DNA of 64,000 nucleotides from Sporothrix humicola. Lineage: Eukaryota > Ascomycota > Sordariomycetes > Ophiostomatales > Ophiostomataceae. The position numbers and the translations under genes were made by a program. Positions 13,338 through 27,337 of this stretch are shown in pieces. The DNA lies in the NCBI GenBank assembly GCA_021396245.1, contig WNYE01000001.1, forward strand, positions 186,001 through 250,000. Direction: 5' to 3'. Numbering within the stretch: position 1 is the stretch's first letter; each line of letters starts with the position of its first letter. Under the pieces are notes generated by a model. The model searched no databases and was not told where the DNA came from. It saw nothing but the letters and a program-made list of their open reading frames with translations.

Positions 13338-13376
<39 letters not shown>
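13338..13376 (+). repeat. Poly(A) run of 39 bases
   Basis: An uninterrupted run of 39 A preceded by AGTAGAAGAAGG and AAAAACT. It lies 15 bp after the stop of a 118-codon open frame (12967-13323). It could be a simple slippage tract or the tail of a retrotransposed copy; no reverse-transcriptase motif is present nearby. Confidence 0.9.
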
Positions 13377-13377
<1 letters not shown>

Positions 13378-15872
13378 ATGTCTGACCGGGGGTGTGTTGC
13401 AGTCAGTCTCCTCCCTGGGGTTCTTCTTGGGTTTCTCTTGGGATTCTTGAGACATTTGCTTCTTCTGTCAGTTGTCACTTTTTTGTGTTCTTTTTTATTT
13501 CTTTTGTTACTCTTTTCTTTCTCAGCTGGAGGGCTGTACTGAAAATACGACGCTGCCCCCATCCAGCACCAGCATCTTGGCCCTTTCTCTCTTTTTCATG
13601 CCCCCTCTTCCTTCCCAAACGCTGCAAAGGGTTGCGGTCCGGTGCATCCAGTGTAACGCTGGTCCTCTCGGGATGTTCTTTACCTTGATGCCTTTTTTTT
13701 TCTTCTTTCTTTCCCTGTATCCTCCTCTTTCATGCCGTTGTTAGTTGCTCCGCTCCGCGTCTGTTGTTCTTTTTTGCACTCCAGCCGTCTTCCCAGTCGA
13801 GTAAGAAAATGCGCCGGGGGGTGTGGTACCCTAGAAGCAACAGAAGAAGAGAGGGGAATGGGAGCTTCTTCACTCTCCCGTGAGGCTTTCGAGGCTGTCG
13901 AAGGCTGGCCAGATCGGTGCAGGTCTCCCCGAGGGCCTGGGCCACGGAGATGGCGATGATCCTGGCCAAGTCATAATACTGCGTACGAAAAGTCTGGCTC
14001 GTGCTTCCCCCGTGTTTGCGTTTTGAGACGGCTTATGGAGGGCGGAGTACTCCGAGCACGACGTTGTGATAGAGTTGACACAAGGTTTAGACAAGATTTA
14101 CACAGCTGTTTATTCATACTTTCAAACTGTAAAAACACATGCGTAGGAGCTTGCCTTTATCAATTTGACAAGAAATAAGCGGACAGATCGCCATAAAACA
14201 GAGTTTAAATACAGGCATTCTCGTGAATTCCAGGTTGACTGTGCGCATTCATAGTTTGTCTACTTGATTGTGAGAATAAAAAAGAAGCAAAAATACGACA
14301 GGCCCAAGAAGCCCGCCCACGGGCCATTAGTCCCCGCTGCCTGGGCGGCTGTTCTTCCTAGCTCTCTCGGGCCCCTCCTTGTTGCTTCTTGCGTCTTTGC
14401 ATTGTTTCGTCACTATGTTGTCATTTTGTTTTCTTTTTTCTGCTTATTCTTTCTCGCGGTGCCTGCTTCTTTATTTCCTTTTCTCGCCTCTTCTTCTCTT
14501 GTCCTTTTTCAGCTCCCCAATCTTGGCCCATCTTGGGGCTCCTTCTCGGCTCTTTTTGCCTTTTTGCCTTGTTGCCATCCTCGTCACATTACTCCGTACT
14601 CCGTACTTTGCCCTCATTTCCTCTCCTCTCATCCTCATCACCGGCCCGAGTCAGACTGCCCTCCCATCCACCCTCCATCACGAGCGTCTGTTCCCTTGTC
14701 GTTGGTAACCAGTCATTTTCGTCGGAGGCCTTTCCTCGAAGATTCACGGAGAAGCATGATAACAAGAGAAGAGGACGACGGCAACAGCATAAAAACCCGA
14801 CAACACGCTCACCCTTGCAAGTCCCAGGATCCCAGGATCCTCCTGAAGAAAAGCTGCAATGCTACTGCGCCCCCAATGCTACCTCTTGCTCGTTTTCCCA
14901 AAGCAGTAAAAATTGTAACCAAACACACATGAAATGCACAAAAACACACTCTCAGTGTTGCAGCCGTTGATGATCTCCTGGGACGCCGTCGTAACATCGT
15001 CATGTCGTCTTGTATGATTCTGTGGTTGTGTTTCCGCTTATGTTTCTTCTTTTCCGGTCTTCTGGTCGGTGGCCGTGTCCGTGATATCCAGACTCCGTAT
15101 TTTGTATGCCAAACACAACAAGAACAGCCCCGATATGATCTGTCACACGGTGTTCATCATGTCCCCGTGTCTGGATGCTTTCTTTTTGATATTCGTGCAG
15201 ACCAATGTTGCAGAGAATGCCGTACCGCGAGCCTGGATTTGTTTTCTTTTTGTGCCTTGTTCTTTCTTTCTTTTCTCTTTTCTTTTGTTTTGTGGCTGAT
15301 GTTCTACCCAATACTCCGAAATACCAAGATACCCAGCACGCCGCAAGCACACCACAACCCTCGCCGGCCGTCCTCCGTATTTTACTTTTTACCAAAGACT
15401 GAATACCAAATTTACGAGTTGCATCAACGCCAAATGCAACGCTGTGCCCAGTTGCTGGGATTCTGTTGGTTCACTGCAGAATGCCCTCTCTTCGAAACGC
15501 TTTGATCACGTTTGTTTCCAACGCGTTCCCTCTCACTTCATTCTATCATTTCTGGCTGCTCTCATTTTCGACTGCTCTCTTTTCTCGTCACAGTCTTCGC
15601 TCACAACCAGCTCTTCCCTCTGTTTGGTTCAGCCTCTGTTCCTTTCAATCTTTGCTCGTTGCTTTCTTTTCCTTATTTCTTTTTATTCCTTTTCTTTTCT
15701 TGCATTTCGCGCTTGTTTTATTTCCATCCCCATGCAAAAATGACAAAACGTGCATTCTGTCGGTTTTTCATGGCCATCACTGCCTATCATTTGCGTGTCT
15801 TTTTTCCTTCTTTTCAGTGCGTCTCTTGCCACACCCCACCCTTCTCGCCTTCTCACTGGCCCAAGCCTCCCA

Positions 15873-15908
15873 AAATCCCAAGAATCCCAAGAATCCCAAG
15901 ACCCAAGG
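15873..15908 (+). repeat. Short AATCCCAAG tandem repeat
   Basis: About three near-perfect copies of a 9-nt unit AATCCCAAG followed by a degenerate ACCCAAGG, in a pyrimidine-rich part of the desert. Confidence 0.8.
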
Positions 15909-16078
15909 CGCCCGCCTCCCACTCTTTTTACTCTTTTTTCACACATCCACATGCACCCTCCCCCTCCCCCCATCTTTTTTATCTTTCCCAAAATCCCAGG
16001 GTCCTGTCTGTCGGGTCTGAGGTAGCCACCACATTGGCCCAGGTCATGGGGGCTTTCTGGTCCAGGCCATGCTGTGGG

Positions 16079-16127
16079 CTGAAATGGCTGAAATGGCTGA
16101 TGCGTGGTGCGTGATGCGTGATGCGTT
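16079..16127 (+). repeat. Two adjoining short tandem repeats (GCTGAAATG, then TGCGTGA)
   Basis: GCTGAAATG occurs twice, followed by GCTGATGCGTGG and then GTGATGC units. The array is of slippage type with no gene attached. Confidence 0.8.
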
Positions 16128-17455
16128 TATTTCGTATGGGATTGCCGGCCTGGAATTTATTTGGGATTTTATCCTTACAAGTGCAGACGTCGTACGTCGT
16201 CCATTCGGAGACATATGTCAGATTAGACTGCTTTCTATTTTATGTTAATGTCTGTACTACGGAGCACAGCAGTCGGGAGCACTACGGGCCTTCCGCGATG
16301 CAACAGCGGGCATTCTCCACAGAAGGAGACTACGGCGTATTTCTTCTTTGAGAAGGTAAAAGGTAATACTCCGTACACGAGATGAAAATAGCTTTTCTTT
16401 TCGACCAACGCTCGTAATCATTGCAGTGCAACCATGCCCACGAACGGTCTATGAACGTTTCAAGAGTTTGCACATCTACTTTCTTCTTTTTCTTGTCTTT
16501 TGTCTCTCCTCATGTCCTCCCCTGGCTTTCCCTCTTTCTCCCACTTGCAGGCGGACGGGTTACGGCCTACGGTATTCGGCATACGAGGCAGACTACGACG
16601 TTCTTTTCTTGAGTCTGGGTTTCTTTGGGTTTGGGAGCTTTCGTAGCATTGGTGGCTTGCAACAGCGTTGCGTTTTTGCAACATTGTGGTGCGAGTTCGT
16701 GTTTCCTCTTCTCTTTTTCTTGCCTTTTATTTCCTTTTTCCTGCACTTTCTCCCTCTTGGTATCCCTAGAGTCTGGTTCTTGGGTCAACAGGAGGGGAAA
16801 ATACGGCATGGATTGCTGGAAAAGGGTTGCGGCGTGGGCTGGCTCTTGGATGTTGAATGTGAGCCTGTTGGAAGAGCGTCGTATGGAGGGCCTGAATAGA
16901 GTAAGACGCCGCAGGCAACAGCTTTGGGTATCCTGTGCTGTGTATCATTCTGTTGGTACCTCTTCCGATATCTTTGCTCTTGCGTCGTCTATTTGCGGCT
17001 GGAGTCGAGGCCTTTCCTTCTTTCTTTTTTTTCTCTCCCCCCCCCCCTCCTCATCTTTCTTATTCCCTTTTATTCCCTTTTGACGTTACACTCTCTCTCT
17101 TTTTACCCTTTTCTCTCCCATACTTTCTTTTTCCTTGCTTTCCTTTCTTTTTGTCCCGTTACCAGCTACCGTCGTGACGGGACAGACTGGGGTGAGGCGG
17201 TCTCGAGTCTTTCCCAAGAGAGGGCAAGACGGAAAGAAGTGAGTAAGCTCTAAGATGGGGGCACTGCACATCTTTGGATAAGAAGAAAGAAAAGAAAGAA
17301 AAGCACTTGAACAAGAGGGGAAAAGGGAGAGGGGATGGCGGAGTACTTCGTTTTTTTTGGGATGACGAGGTGGATAAGTGATCTCTTTTTGGGAGCGTTC
17401 ATGAGGATTTGCCTTTGGTCATGATAAAGACGTGTTTACTTTATTTTGTTCTTTC

Positions 17456-17474
17456 TTTTTTTTTTTTTTTTTTT
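17456..17474 (+). repeat. Poly(T) run of 19 bases
   Basis: Nineteen consecutive T, embedded in a pyrimidine-rich stretch of the desert. Confidence 0.9.
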
Positions 17475-18023
17475 CTTCGTCTCGAGAAACAAATGATCAT
17501 TATCCTTCAAGTTGACGCACTCCTTTTTGTTGCAGAAAATTCGAACAAAAAAGCAACAAAAGGTAGAGTTAATGCACAAGAAATACACTCAAGTTCACCT
17601 TGAAAAGAAACGAAAACAATGACAATTCAAAAATATGATGAAAATAAGGCCGAAAATGAGAGAGATACTCTCCATCCTCCTTGGATTTATCACGGAAATG
17701 AGACTGGGACGGATACGCCGTGTTCCGGGTGCGTGGGGAGGGAAAGAGGACGCAAGAGAGGAGTGATGATGTCCCGAGAGAAGAGGAAAGAAAAGAAAGG
17801 AGACAATGCTGTCATATATCATATTTGCCTTCGTTTTCCCTTTTCTCTCTTTTCACCGCAGTCTTGTCAATCTCTTTCTGTTGCTCTCGCTGCTCTCTCT
17901 CCTTCATGTGCGACCGAGACACACATCTTAGCTTCTCGTGGGCGGAACCAATAACCTTGTTCGTTTGGTTCAGCGATATGCAGGCCCGGGGGTGTTTTGG
18001 GTCATTTGGTTTTTTGGGACCAC

Positions 18024-18262
18024 TCAGAGCACTAGGAGAAGAGAACCCTGGTCACCGGGACGCCATCCGCGGGGGCTACGGGGCCATTTGGGACCAGGAT
18101 CAGAGTGACCATTGGGACCATCTGTGCCCCATCGACTGGGACTGGGACAATGGGACAATCACTTTTATTCCTAGGCATTTGATTTCTGGGATTTTCGCAG
18201 TCGTGGGATTTCATTTTCTTGGGACTTCTGGGACTTTTAGGACTTTGATTTTCCTGGGACTG
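18024..18262 (+). repeat. Degenerate TGGGAC/CTGGGACT repeat region
   Basis: GGGAC recurs many times, often as TGGGAC, in about 240 bp (for example GACTGGGACTGGGACAATGG and later CTTGGGACTTCTGGGACTTT). The spacing is irregular, so this looks like an eroded minisatellite. Confidence 0.7.
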
Positions 18263-21200
18263 CAACGCAACCACTGCAACGCTGCATTTCCGACTGCAGG
18301 ACTGAGGAGACTGAGGAGCAAAAGAAGGAGAGGGACAGGATGTTTGAAGTGAGTGGGGATCTGTAGGGGCATATTTAAAGGACGTTCAGAAAAAGGAAGG
18401 AGACGACTCTCATTTGACGATGCAATGTCGACTTCAGCTGGACAGGCTCGTCAGGCACGTCAACGCAACAGCCACTCCCAAAGGAAGCGGATCTGCGGGG
18501 CGAAAAAGTAAATAAGCAAGTAATATGGCGTAAAGGAAAGAAGAAGAAAAGAAAAAGTAAAAAGAAACGTGCACGGAGAATGGAGAACGGACAACGACTG
18601 GCGAAACAAAAGAAAGATGCTGGGACAGCGGGATGACGACGAGATGACGAGATGAGATGGAGAGGAGGCGGGAAACAAACTGTCGGTGAATGTCGAAGAA
18701 AAGAAGAGAAAAAGAAACGAGTGAAAAAGAAAAACGCCACCATGATACTCCTTGCATCGAGGCGTTGCGAGGGATGTCTGTACGAAAAGTAATGAAATAA
18801 TGAGAGGCGGACGAAGGACGACAGAAAGAAACGACGCTATTGACTCTTGGTGTTTCCGCCGTCCGCCAGCTGCGGTAAATTAATAAAAATCAAACAACAT
18901 CACAGAGTAAATATGAGATGTCACATTTGTCGAGGCACACGCCACCACCAAAATTGCTCGCAAGTCCACCAACACTCACGACACCGACGCACAATAAAGT
19001 AAGGCTCTCCTGTGATGTCCAGAGCGCATAAACAAATCCCGAGAACCGAAAACCAAGCTGCCGGGCCAGGACAAGGTCTGGATCTGGCCGTGGGCGCCTC
19101 CTGTGAGATTGCTTTGCGATGTGTGGTGTCGAGAGTATTGTGTTTTGTTTTCCTGGGAGCAGGTCTCGCCACATTTACCGTTTTTGTGTCGGTAAACAAG
19201 GTGAGTACGAAAGGAAAGAAAGAAAGAGAAAAAAACAATTGTTTATGCAAATTCATGCCAGCACAAGTACATATTTGATTTTCCTGTTGTGAAAACGTGC
19301 CAATGATGCGATGCGACGACCAACGTGTTTGCATTTTCTCTGGAATTTGACCGTTGCCTGAAAAGGACCTGAAAACCCTGAAAGACCTGAAAAGAAAGTG
19401 CAAAAAGAAAACCAGTTCCTGCGATACAATAAACAGATTCTAGGGAGAGTATGAAGAAGCAAGAAAGGCGGGGGAAACAACAGAAAACAGAAACAAGACA
19501 CAATGCAAGAGTCAGTTGGCACAGAAGCATCACCAACAGACGACACGCGGCCAATGTGCGACATGACGTTGGAGATAAGTCGAGCAGAACCAAGGAAGCA
19601 TCAAGCATATCTTGCACCCACCAAATACGACGATATCCAAGGAATCTACGGAGTACCAAGAAATCAACAGGCACTTTCTTGTCTGCACCGCCGCTCTCAA
19701 TTTGTCCAATCTGTCCAGCCCCAGGTTGCCTTGTTGCTTTGAAGAGGTCACAATCAGACCCCCAAAGCCCCAGAAAACAGCCTCAAGCGTCGATCACCGC
19801 CTTGTTTCTGTTTGTCCCCTGTTCCTGGGTGGTGGTGACGGTGTCTGTGATTGTGGAATACGGAATACTTTGAACAGAGTGCTGATCGCGGGGCCTAAGT
19901 TGGCGAGACGGGCTCCAGTGGCTAGCGGTTGCTCTTTCCAGTGACTAACAGCACTGACAGTGGACTGGATCTGATAGCAGGGAACAAGGACGAAAAGATG
20001 GCCTGGCCGTCCAGCACTGTCCAGGCGGCAGGAGTGATTGACACAGGCCTTGTGTTTTAGTGGGCGGAAGCTGAACAGGGGAGCTGGTTTGAGGAGACAA
20101 GGACCCCTGTCGTTTCTGGGCAGATCCTTGCCCGGCATGAGCAGGGGCAGAGAGGGAAAGAGAGGGAAAGAGAGTGAAGGAGACAAAAAAAGGAGGGGAT
20201 GTCCCCCACGCTAAGATTGGGCAGGTGTGGGAGTCTTTTTAATTTTCGAGAGAGAGGACATGCCGTCAGCCGCTCTCAACTCTGAATGGCCCTCGGCGTC
20301 CTGCAGGCGGCATCCTTTATGCTTGTGATCAAAATCAAATCGAAATCGAAGGGGAAAGACGTGGAAAAGAGTGTTGGGACGATGCACAGCACAGAGCATC
20401 GGCAGTCTGTTGTCATCCTCTGTAAAAAGGACATCCTTCTCTTGTCATGAGACGACTAGTGCACCTTGCACTTGCACGGAGGATTTATCTTGCAGACAAG
20501 TGCAGACGCAAGTGCACAGAGGTTTTTTATTTTGTGGGTGTCAACTTGTCACTGTCAAGAGTGCCGGCAGAAATACGTGGTAAGTGCTCAGTTTATCAAC
20601 CTTTTATGTAAAGTGCAAGTCCACACATCCATCCACACATCCACACGTTGCGTGCCTTTTTTCTATTTCCCTCGTTGGGCAACTCGCTTCTTTCCTTTCG
20701 TTTCGGCTTGTTCGTCTCGCCTACCTCCCGTCGTAACCCGTTGCCGTCCTTCTTTAATCTTCTCTTATTTTGTCCTCTTCTCCTATTTTTCCTCTTCTTT
20801 CTTTTCCTTTTCCGTCGTTTATCTGTCCGCTGCTTACCGTAAAATGGGGAATCCTAGAATAAAGTAAAAGGTGGACGGTTGGTCGTGTGCACAAATGGAT
20901 AAATTATGTGCAGATACTCTGTACAAGAGTGCCGACCCAAAATGCAAGCAGATTTGTCGCCAACAACCGCACGAAGGATGACATGCACTTCACGCACCTG
21001 ATTTGCAATGTGCCGCTGCCCAATAACGAGCCCAAGACGAGGGGGTGGGCAGTCTGGAACCCGGATACGATGCCGTTGTGACGTTGAGGGGAATAAAATA
21101 ATGAATAAAAATAAATAAATAAAAAATAAAAAATAAAAGGTGCACCCATCTTCATCCTCTGATTTCGTATCTTGGTTGTATCTATCTGTATCTGAGCCCA

Positions 21201-24200
21201 TCTCAAGGAAATCGTAACGGGATTGCTAAAACGAGGAGACTCCGCCGGCACTCACAAAAAGGCAAAAAAAAGACAAAAACGAGGGCACGAATAGGAAGAC
21301 ACAATGGCCTCGTCAGGCGTCACAGGTGCTGAAAAGGAAGGCCATACAAGACGTGCAAAACTAGCAAAAATAGATACATCATAAAACTTGAAGAAAGTGA
21401 AGAGTATCTTTAGGGGCGTGTCTCACAACAGTCCTTCCTGGCTCCAAGCCATAAGTGAGGCCATCCAAGTGCCGTATCGGCATAATACGAGCAAAATCAA
21501 ATAAAAGGATCAAAATCAGAGATGTGAGAGACGTACGACTGGAGGGCAGTGCTTGCCAGTGTGTGACAACGCAAAATGAAAGGAGCCAGCTGGTCCGTGA
21601 TGTAAAGGGTGATAAAAAAATGACGAAGGAATGAAGAAATGATGAGGCAATCAGAGTCTCCAAACTTGAGCATAATGAGGCTGTAAACATGAACGAAAAC
21701 GTAAAAACGAAACGTTCCATTTGTCAATGAACAGAAAGACACACACAACACCGACAGCCTCTTGTCTCTCGGTCGTTCAGTTAAGATACCGGAGTCTCCT
21801 ACGGTCCATCGCCTCTTGCAACCATTGCAACGACGGGAAGATGTCAGGGGGTGGCAAGTTGAGGGGAGAAGAGGAGGGGAGAAGAAAAGGAAGGGGCCGA
21901 GACTTGTCCGTTTCTTACTCCGTATATCTCACATCTTTCTTGGGTCGTATTGGGTTGGGTACAACTTTGAGGGGCACGATGTTACTCGCCTCAGGCTTGA
22001 GTCGCTTTTAAGTCGCCTTGAATCGCCTTACTCCGTCCGCCTTGTCCGCCTCAAACGTAATTTCTACGACATGCTTTACGGAGTCAGAGACAAAAATACA
22101 CGGATTTCGCCGTAGATTGCACGTGCCACTTTTTATGTGAAGGAAAGAGGCCCGACTCTATTTTCTTCTCCTTGTTCTCCCTGTTTATCCCCTTGTTTCT
22201 GTTTCTGTCATATTTTGTTTGTGAATATCATTTTATGAGAATAAATAAACAGGGGCTTCGACAGAGAGCACATCATGCTGACGACGTTCTCCATCCCCGT
22301 GTACACCTTCTCGCCTACTTTTGTCGTTTTGGGATAGTTTGATGCGAAGACAATGAGAGAGGATGTCTCGAGACTTCATGTGAAGTCTCTCCAAAAGTAA
22401 AAAACCGTGTCCGTACAGATGCATACAGTCGACGAAAATAATACAAAACAAGCCATGTCTTACCGTATTATTGAATAAAACATGTAAGGGAGATGCTGGA
22501 GAAATACTGCACATAAATGCATCAATTTGGACATATACTGTACAGACAGCAGCTGTACTGAAGCTTATTGAACCCACATTCTGCAATATTTCTATAAAAG
22601 ATGCAGGCAATTCAAATAATACCAGCCACACAGCAAGGGACAATAAAGAGAAAACAGGAATAAAACACAAGGAGTATGTACATCAACACACAAATACGAC
22701 GTACGACATCCCGCTGCAAAGCACAGAGTACCGGCAGCTCGTTTTCCGTGTCGAGACATGCCCGCTTAGAGTTGCAGCGAAGTGAGAGTGATTGTCCAGT
22801 GGTCGGTTAAGTGGTATTCTCCAGCGATCTTTCGATGCGTGCATGCTGCGACTGTCTTTGTATTTGTGTTTGTTTTATTTGATTTTACTTGCCTTATTTA
22901 CGTGCTTTTCATTTTATTTATCGTGTCTCATACCCTGCAAGCTAGCCCAAGGCCCAAGAAAAGCCAAACTACGTAAAATTACCCACCCGGAAGCTGCCCA
23001 AAACTTCCGCGGAGGTCAACCGGGCAGCTGTCGATCGCGGGAGAAGAAGAAAGAAGAAAAAGAAGGAAGAAAAAGAAGGCGCAACAGAATGGAAAAAAAG
23101 ATGGCGACAAGATAAAAAGAAAAGTATTCAAAAAAGAACAAACAAAAGTCGATAACAGGAGAACAGGCGGTGAAACGAGGCGGTCAACGACGTCGACGAT
23201 ATGCATGTCTTGTCTTTTGTGTCTTGTGCAGTTGTGTGCAGTTGTCTGCAGTCTTCTGCAATTACTTGCTTGCAGAAACACGCCTCTGCAGCTCAACTCA
23301 ACCTCAACAAGAAACATTCAAGACAATGAGACATGCTTCGTACAGCCACTCATCCATTCAGACATTCAGACAGGCATACGTTCGAGACATAGCTGAACAT
23401 GCAGGGAGGACTCCAAACTGTGGACTCCTTTGTAAAGACTGGACTAGACTACGGACTAGACTCCGGAGCTGTCTCGATGTCTCCTCTCGGAGAATAAAAG
23501 AGAGAACCGAGAAGAGCGTGAAAGAAAATTGGCTACTGTTTGGGCCTACTGCGTCTGCCGACAAAAGGAGGCAGGAGAGGCGGGAGAGGCAGGAATTGCA
23601 AGAAAAAGAGGCGACGGCACGATCACAAAAGAAGATAGTGGTCTGGGCAATGTCTCACCTGCAGTCTTTTCTTTGCAGGCGCCATACATTTTATTATTTC
23701 TCCTCTACTCATACTTGCAGAATACAAAACACTGATAAAATGCAAGGGCTGCATGAAGAGGAAGATGAGAGAAGAAATGAGGAAAGACGAGGAGGCCTGT
23801 CAGTGGCTGGCGGAGTTTGATCTCGACTTGGAGTTCGGGATATGGATTCTCAGTCAAGAGTATTGTCATCGTGGCTTCCTGGCTGCGTGGCTGAATAGAA
23901 AGCCAAGGAAGGATTTGAGACAAAAAGCAAGCAAAAAAGAAAACAAGAGAGGGAAGATGAGGATACCAGAAGAGAGGCCAGTCATGGATGGAGTTAGGCC
24001 TGGCTAGGGGAAGGGTAGACCAAGGATAGCGGAGTATGGGGGCCAACCGGTGAGGGAAGGATGAGAAAGGAAGAGGAAAGGACTGCAAAGACCAAGAAGA
24101 CCAAACAGAAAGAAAAACAACTGCCTGTCCTGAGGCATCCGAGACGGCGGCACCCCCAGTCAAGGAAAGTCAGGGGAATATGCCTGCTGTGTTGTTTTCT

Positions 24201-27200
24201 TTGCTTGCCTTCCTCTCCTTTATTGTTTTCGTATCGAGGAGGTGGCGGGTTGTGTTTCGAGGGGAAAGGGAAAGAAGAAGAAATCAAAAGAAAGGCGAGA
24301 AAAAGAAAAGAAAGAAAAGAGAACAACAGCCGGCCGGCAATCCAAAATTATCCGATTGTTGGACGACCTCTCGTACAAACAAGCCCGTCGACCACGTCGT
24401 ACACGTCCTACTCGATCTAAGTCATTGTTGTGCATGTCATCGAGATCTTTGTGCAAGGACATTGTGTGTAAGTGCAAGTCTCCGTGTTTTTAATCGGCTT
24501 CACGCATGACAAGATCCAGACGGGACATTCTTGGTGGGACAAACTTAAACCTTAATTGCTGGTTTATTTGTAGAGACATTAAGGGAGGCAAAGGCGGCGT
24601 GGCTAATATCAACAGGGCTGCACGGATTCAAGAGACAAAAAGTAAAGAATGCAATAAACGAGGAACAAGGAACTAGTAAACAACTAACAACCAACAGTCA
24701 ATATATTGTGCAGCAGAACGAGGAGCTATTGTTTTTCAACAGCAACCGGCTAGCTGAATTATCAGATACATAGGTCTTAGGAAATAGTGAACACGCCAAG
24801 ACGCATAAAAATGGACAAATAATAATGTCTCTTATTCGACACAAGTACCATATGTGTGTATATTTTGTGCCATTAACTCGCCGCCTTTCTTGACTCTGTT
24901 TTCATTTCGTCCTCTTTTATTGATGTCCTCCTTGTCCTTTCCCCCCATCCCCTCATCCCAAATCACAAATCCCCGTCACTGATCATCCTGCTAGTGCATT
25001 TTTAATGACAGGGGCCGTCTGGCTGATGGGCTGGCTCCAGGGCTCCAAGACTCCAAGACTCCAGCTCCAGGGCCTGTCCCAGCGTCTCGCGGGTGACCAG
25101 GGCGCACTGGGCACTTTTGGGCAGACAAGACCAAGTGGATACAGAGATTGAGAAGAGAGACAGGGGACAACCAGGGGATGCTTTTCTTTTCCAGGCACAA
25201 TCGGCGCGGAGATGTTGTGAACAAAAATAATATTATTGTGTCCCCTTCTGTCCCCTCGTCGTCTCCTGCTGATCGGCTCCGAGTTTGTCGTCATTTCGCG
25301 CAGGTGTCCATGGACGTGTTGGTGTGAAAATAAGTGAGGAGATATTGAATAAATACAGCGTTCTTCTACTCTATCACATTTCGTACTGTTTCAATTACTC
25401 GTGCTTGACAGAGGAGTATCTCGACAAGACGCGACGAGAGCCGATACAGGCCGAATCCGAGGAATCGTGTCTTTTCGTGTCGTTTTGTCGTCTTGGTATT
25501 CGCGTCAGTCCTGTCTCTGTCTCTCGTGACTTTGTCCTTTCTTGTCAATTCATTTCTACCTGTCACATTTTGGCGGAGTTTGCTCACATTAAGCCTGAGT
25601 GTTTGAGGTTCCCCTCTTTGATTTGATTTTATTTTATTCCACGACGTAATTCTCCCGATCGCACTTACTTTCCCAGTTTGTGATCTCGCTCTGTTTCCAC
25701 GATTCCCATGTTTTGTCTTGTCTTGTTGAGTATCGAGCCCATCCCGTTCTCGTCGCCGTACCTGAACATCTCCACTCCCACCCACTTACTTTCCATTTTG
25801 TCGACTTTGATTCAACGCCTTTCCTCAAAAATCCACGAACGTCATTGAATTTTCCCCATTTTCATGTAAAAGTAAATCAGTGTGCCTCGTTTTAGACGGC
25901 CAAGAGTTGTAGTTGGAGTCGTTGTCGACAAGACTCGACAAGAGTTGACAATGACATTAACAAAGTACACTCTGTCTCAGCCGGGACGGCAACGGGTCAG
26001 CTTCCGCTGCAGGTCGAGGTGGTATTTCCTCTTTTTTCTTGTCGCGCTGGTGCTGTTTTATTCTCCTCCCCTCCAGCTTTCCTTCTCCTCTCCCACTGTT
26101 TTCTGTCTTCCCCCTCCTCTAGTGGGTCTCCGCCAGGTACGGGCGCATCTTTTCTCCTTTTGCGGCAATGGGTGAATTAAGATGGATCAAGATGTGCTTG
26201 TACTCCCGTGTGCCGCAAATGCAACAAGGTTGGCAGGATGGGATTTTGGGATTGGGATTGCGATTGGAATTGCCTTTTTTCTGGCCTCGCCTTTGACTCT
26301 CGGAGTTGAGTCGTATGGACTAAATTAATCCTGGCCTCGACTCTCGCAGCCGCAGCCGCACGGCCAGCGTTCGTTTCTGTTTCTCTTTATTTTGTGTTTG
26401 TGATCCTTTCTTTGCTTGGACTCCTCTTTTATTGACAAGATTTTCGTGTGCCGTCTCCGTATTCCCGGATTCTTTCCTCTCTGGGCTGAACGTGCTGATC
26501 GTCACTTTTGTTTTTCGTTCGACCAAGGTCTTCTCTGGTTTCTCTTTTCTTCAGTCTCCCGTCCTCAACAGTTCTCCTTGCATCGAATGTCTTTGCTCTT
26601 CTCGTGCCTGTCGTCCTTCTTTTTTCATCGTCTTCCTCATCTTTTTACCAATCTCATCAAGCCGTGCATATGCATGCGTGCCATACTCATGTACGTCGTG
26701 CGTCGTATGTATGTCTGTACTTGAATCTTACATGCTGCGTGCTCCATTTACTTTTACTCCGTCATCCATTCTCCGTCGCCAAAATGCAGCCAAAATCACG
26801 CGAAAGCGGGCGCTCCTTTTCGCCTTTTTCTTTTTTCTTTTTCCCCTGTGGTTTCCCTCCGATTTTCTCTCTCTTCCCTCGTTGGGCGCGGTGATCTCCT
26901 TGGGTCCTTTGGGTCTCTAGGGTCGGAAGCGTCCGCGTCTTCCGTCTGGTCCTTGTGTCCTTGTCCTGGGCCCAAACGACAGAAAAAGCCCCAGTAAAAT
27001 AAGTAAAATACAGTAGCAAATGGAGCAATGTCCATCAATCGACCGGCGTGGCCTAGTGCCATGGCACTATGGGACTGAGGAGTGGGAGAGGGGGCAGCCC
27101 GTCACAGGAACAAGAGACAGGGGGCAGACAAAAAGACAGGAAAGGAGACAGGGGTCCCATAAAAAGAGGGAGTGACTGGCAAAAAAAGAGTGACAAGAGT

Positions 27201-27337
27201 GACAAGAAAAGCGAAAAAGTCGAGATGGGCACGCGTCAAGGCAGAAAAATCAAAACACATCGTGATCCGTGAATATCGAGAGGGCAGCGGGATAAAGATG
27301 ATCAATAAAGATGCTGAGGATGCTCTGTAGACATAGA

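Noticed and set aside
14264..14932. 222-codon open frame (plus) with overlapping frames of 109 and 193 codons
   Set aside because: All three overlapping frames are rich in Ser/Phe/Leu/Cys from the CT-rich strand; this is what a pyrimidine tract gives by chance.
23170..23820. 216-codon open frame (plus)
   Set aside because: Low-complexity and purine-skewed, with no motif; codon use is unlike the genuine genes in this window.
27045..27090. Segment resembling the start of a tRNA (GGCCTAGTGCCATGGCAC)
   Set aside because: There is no matching B box or acceptor-stem partner downstream.
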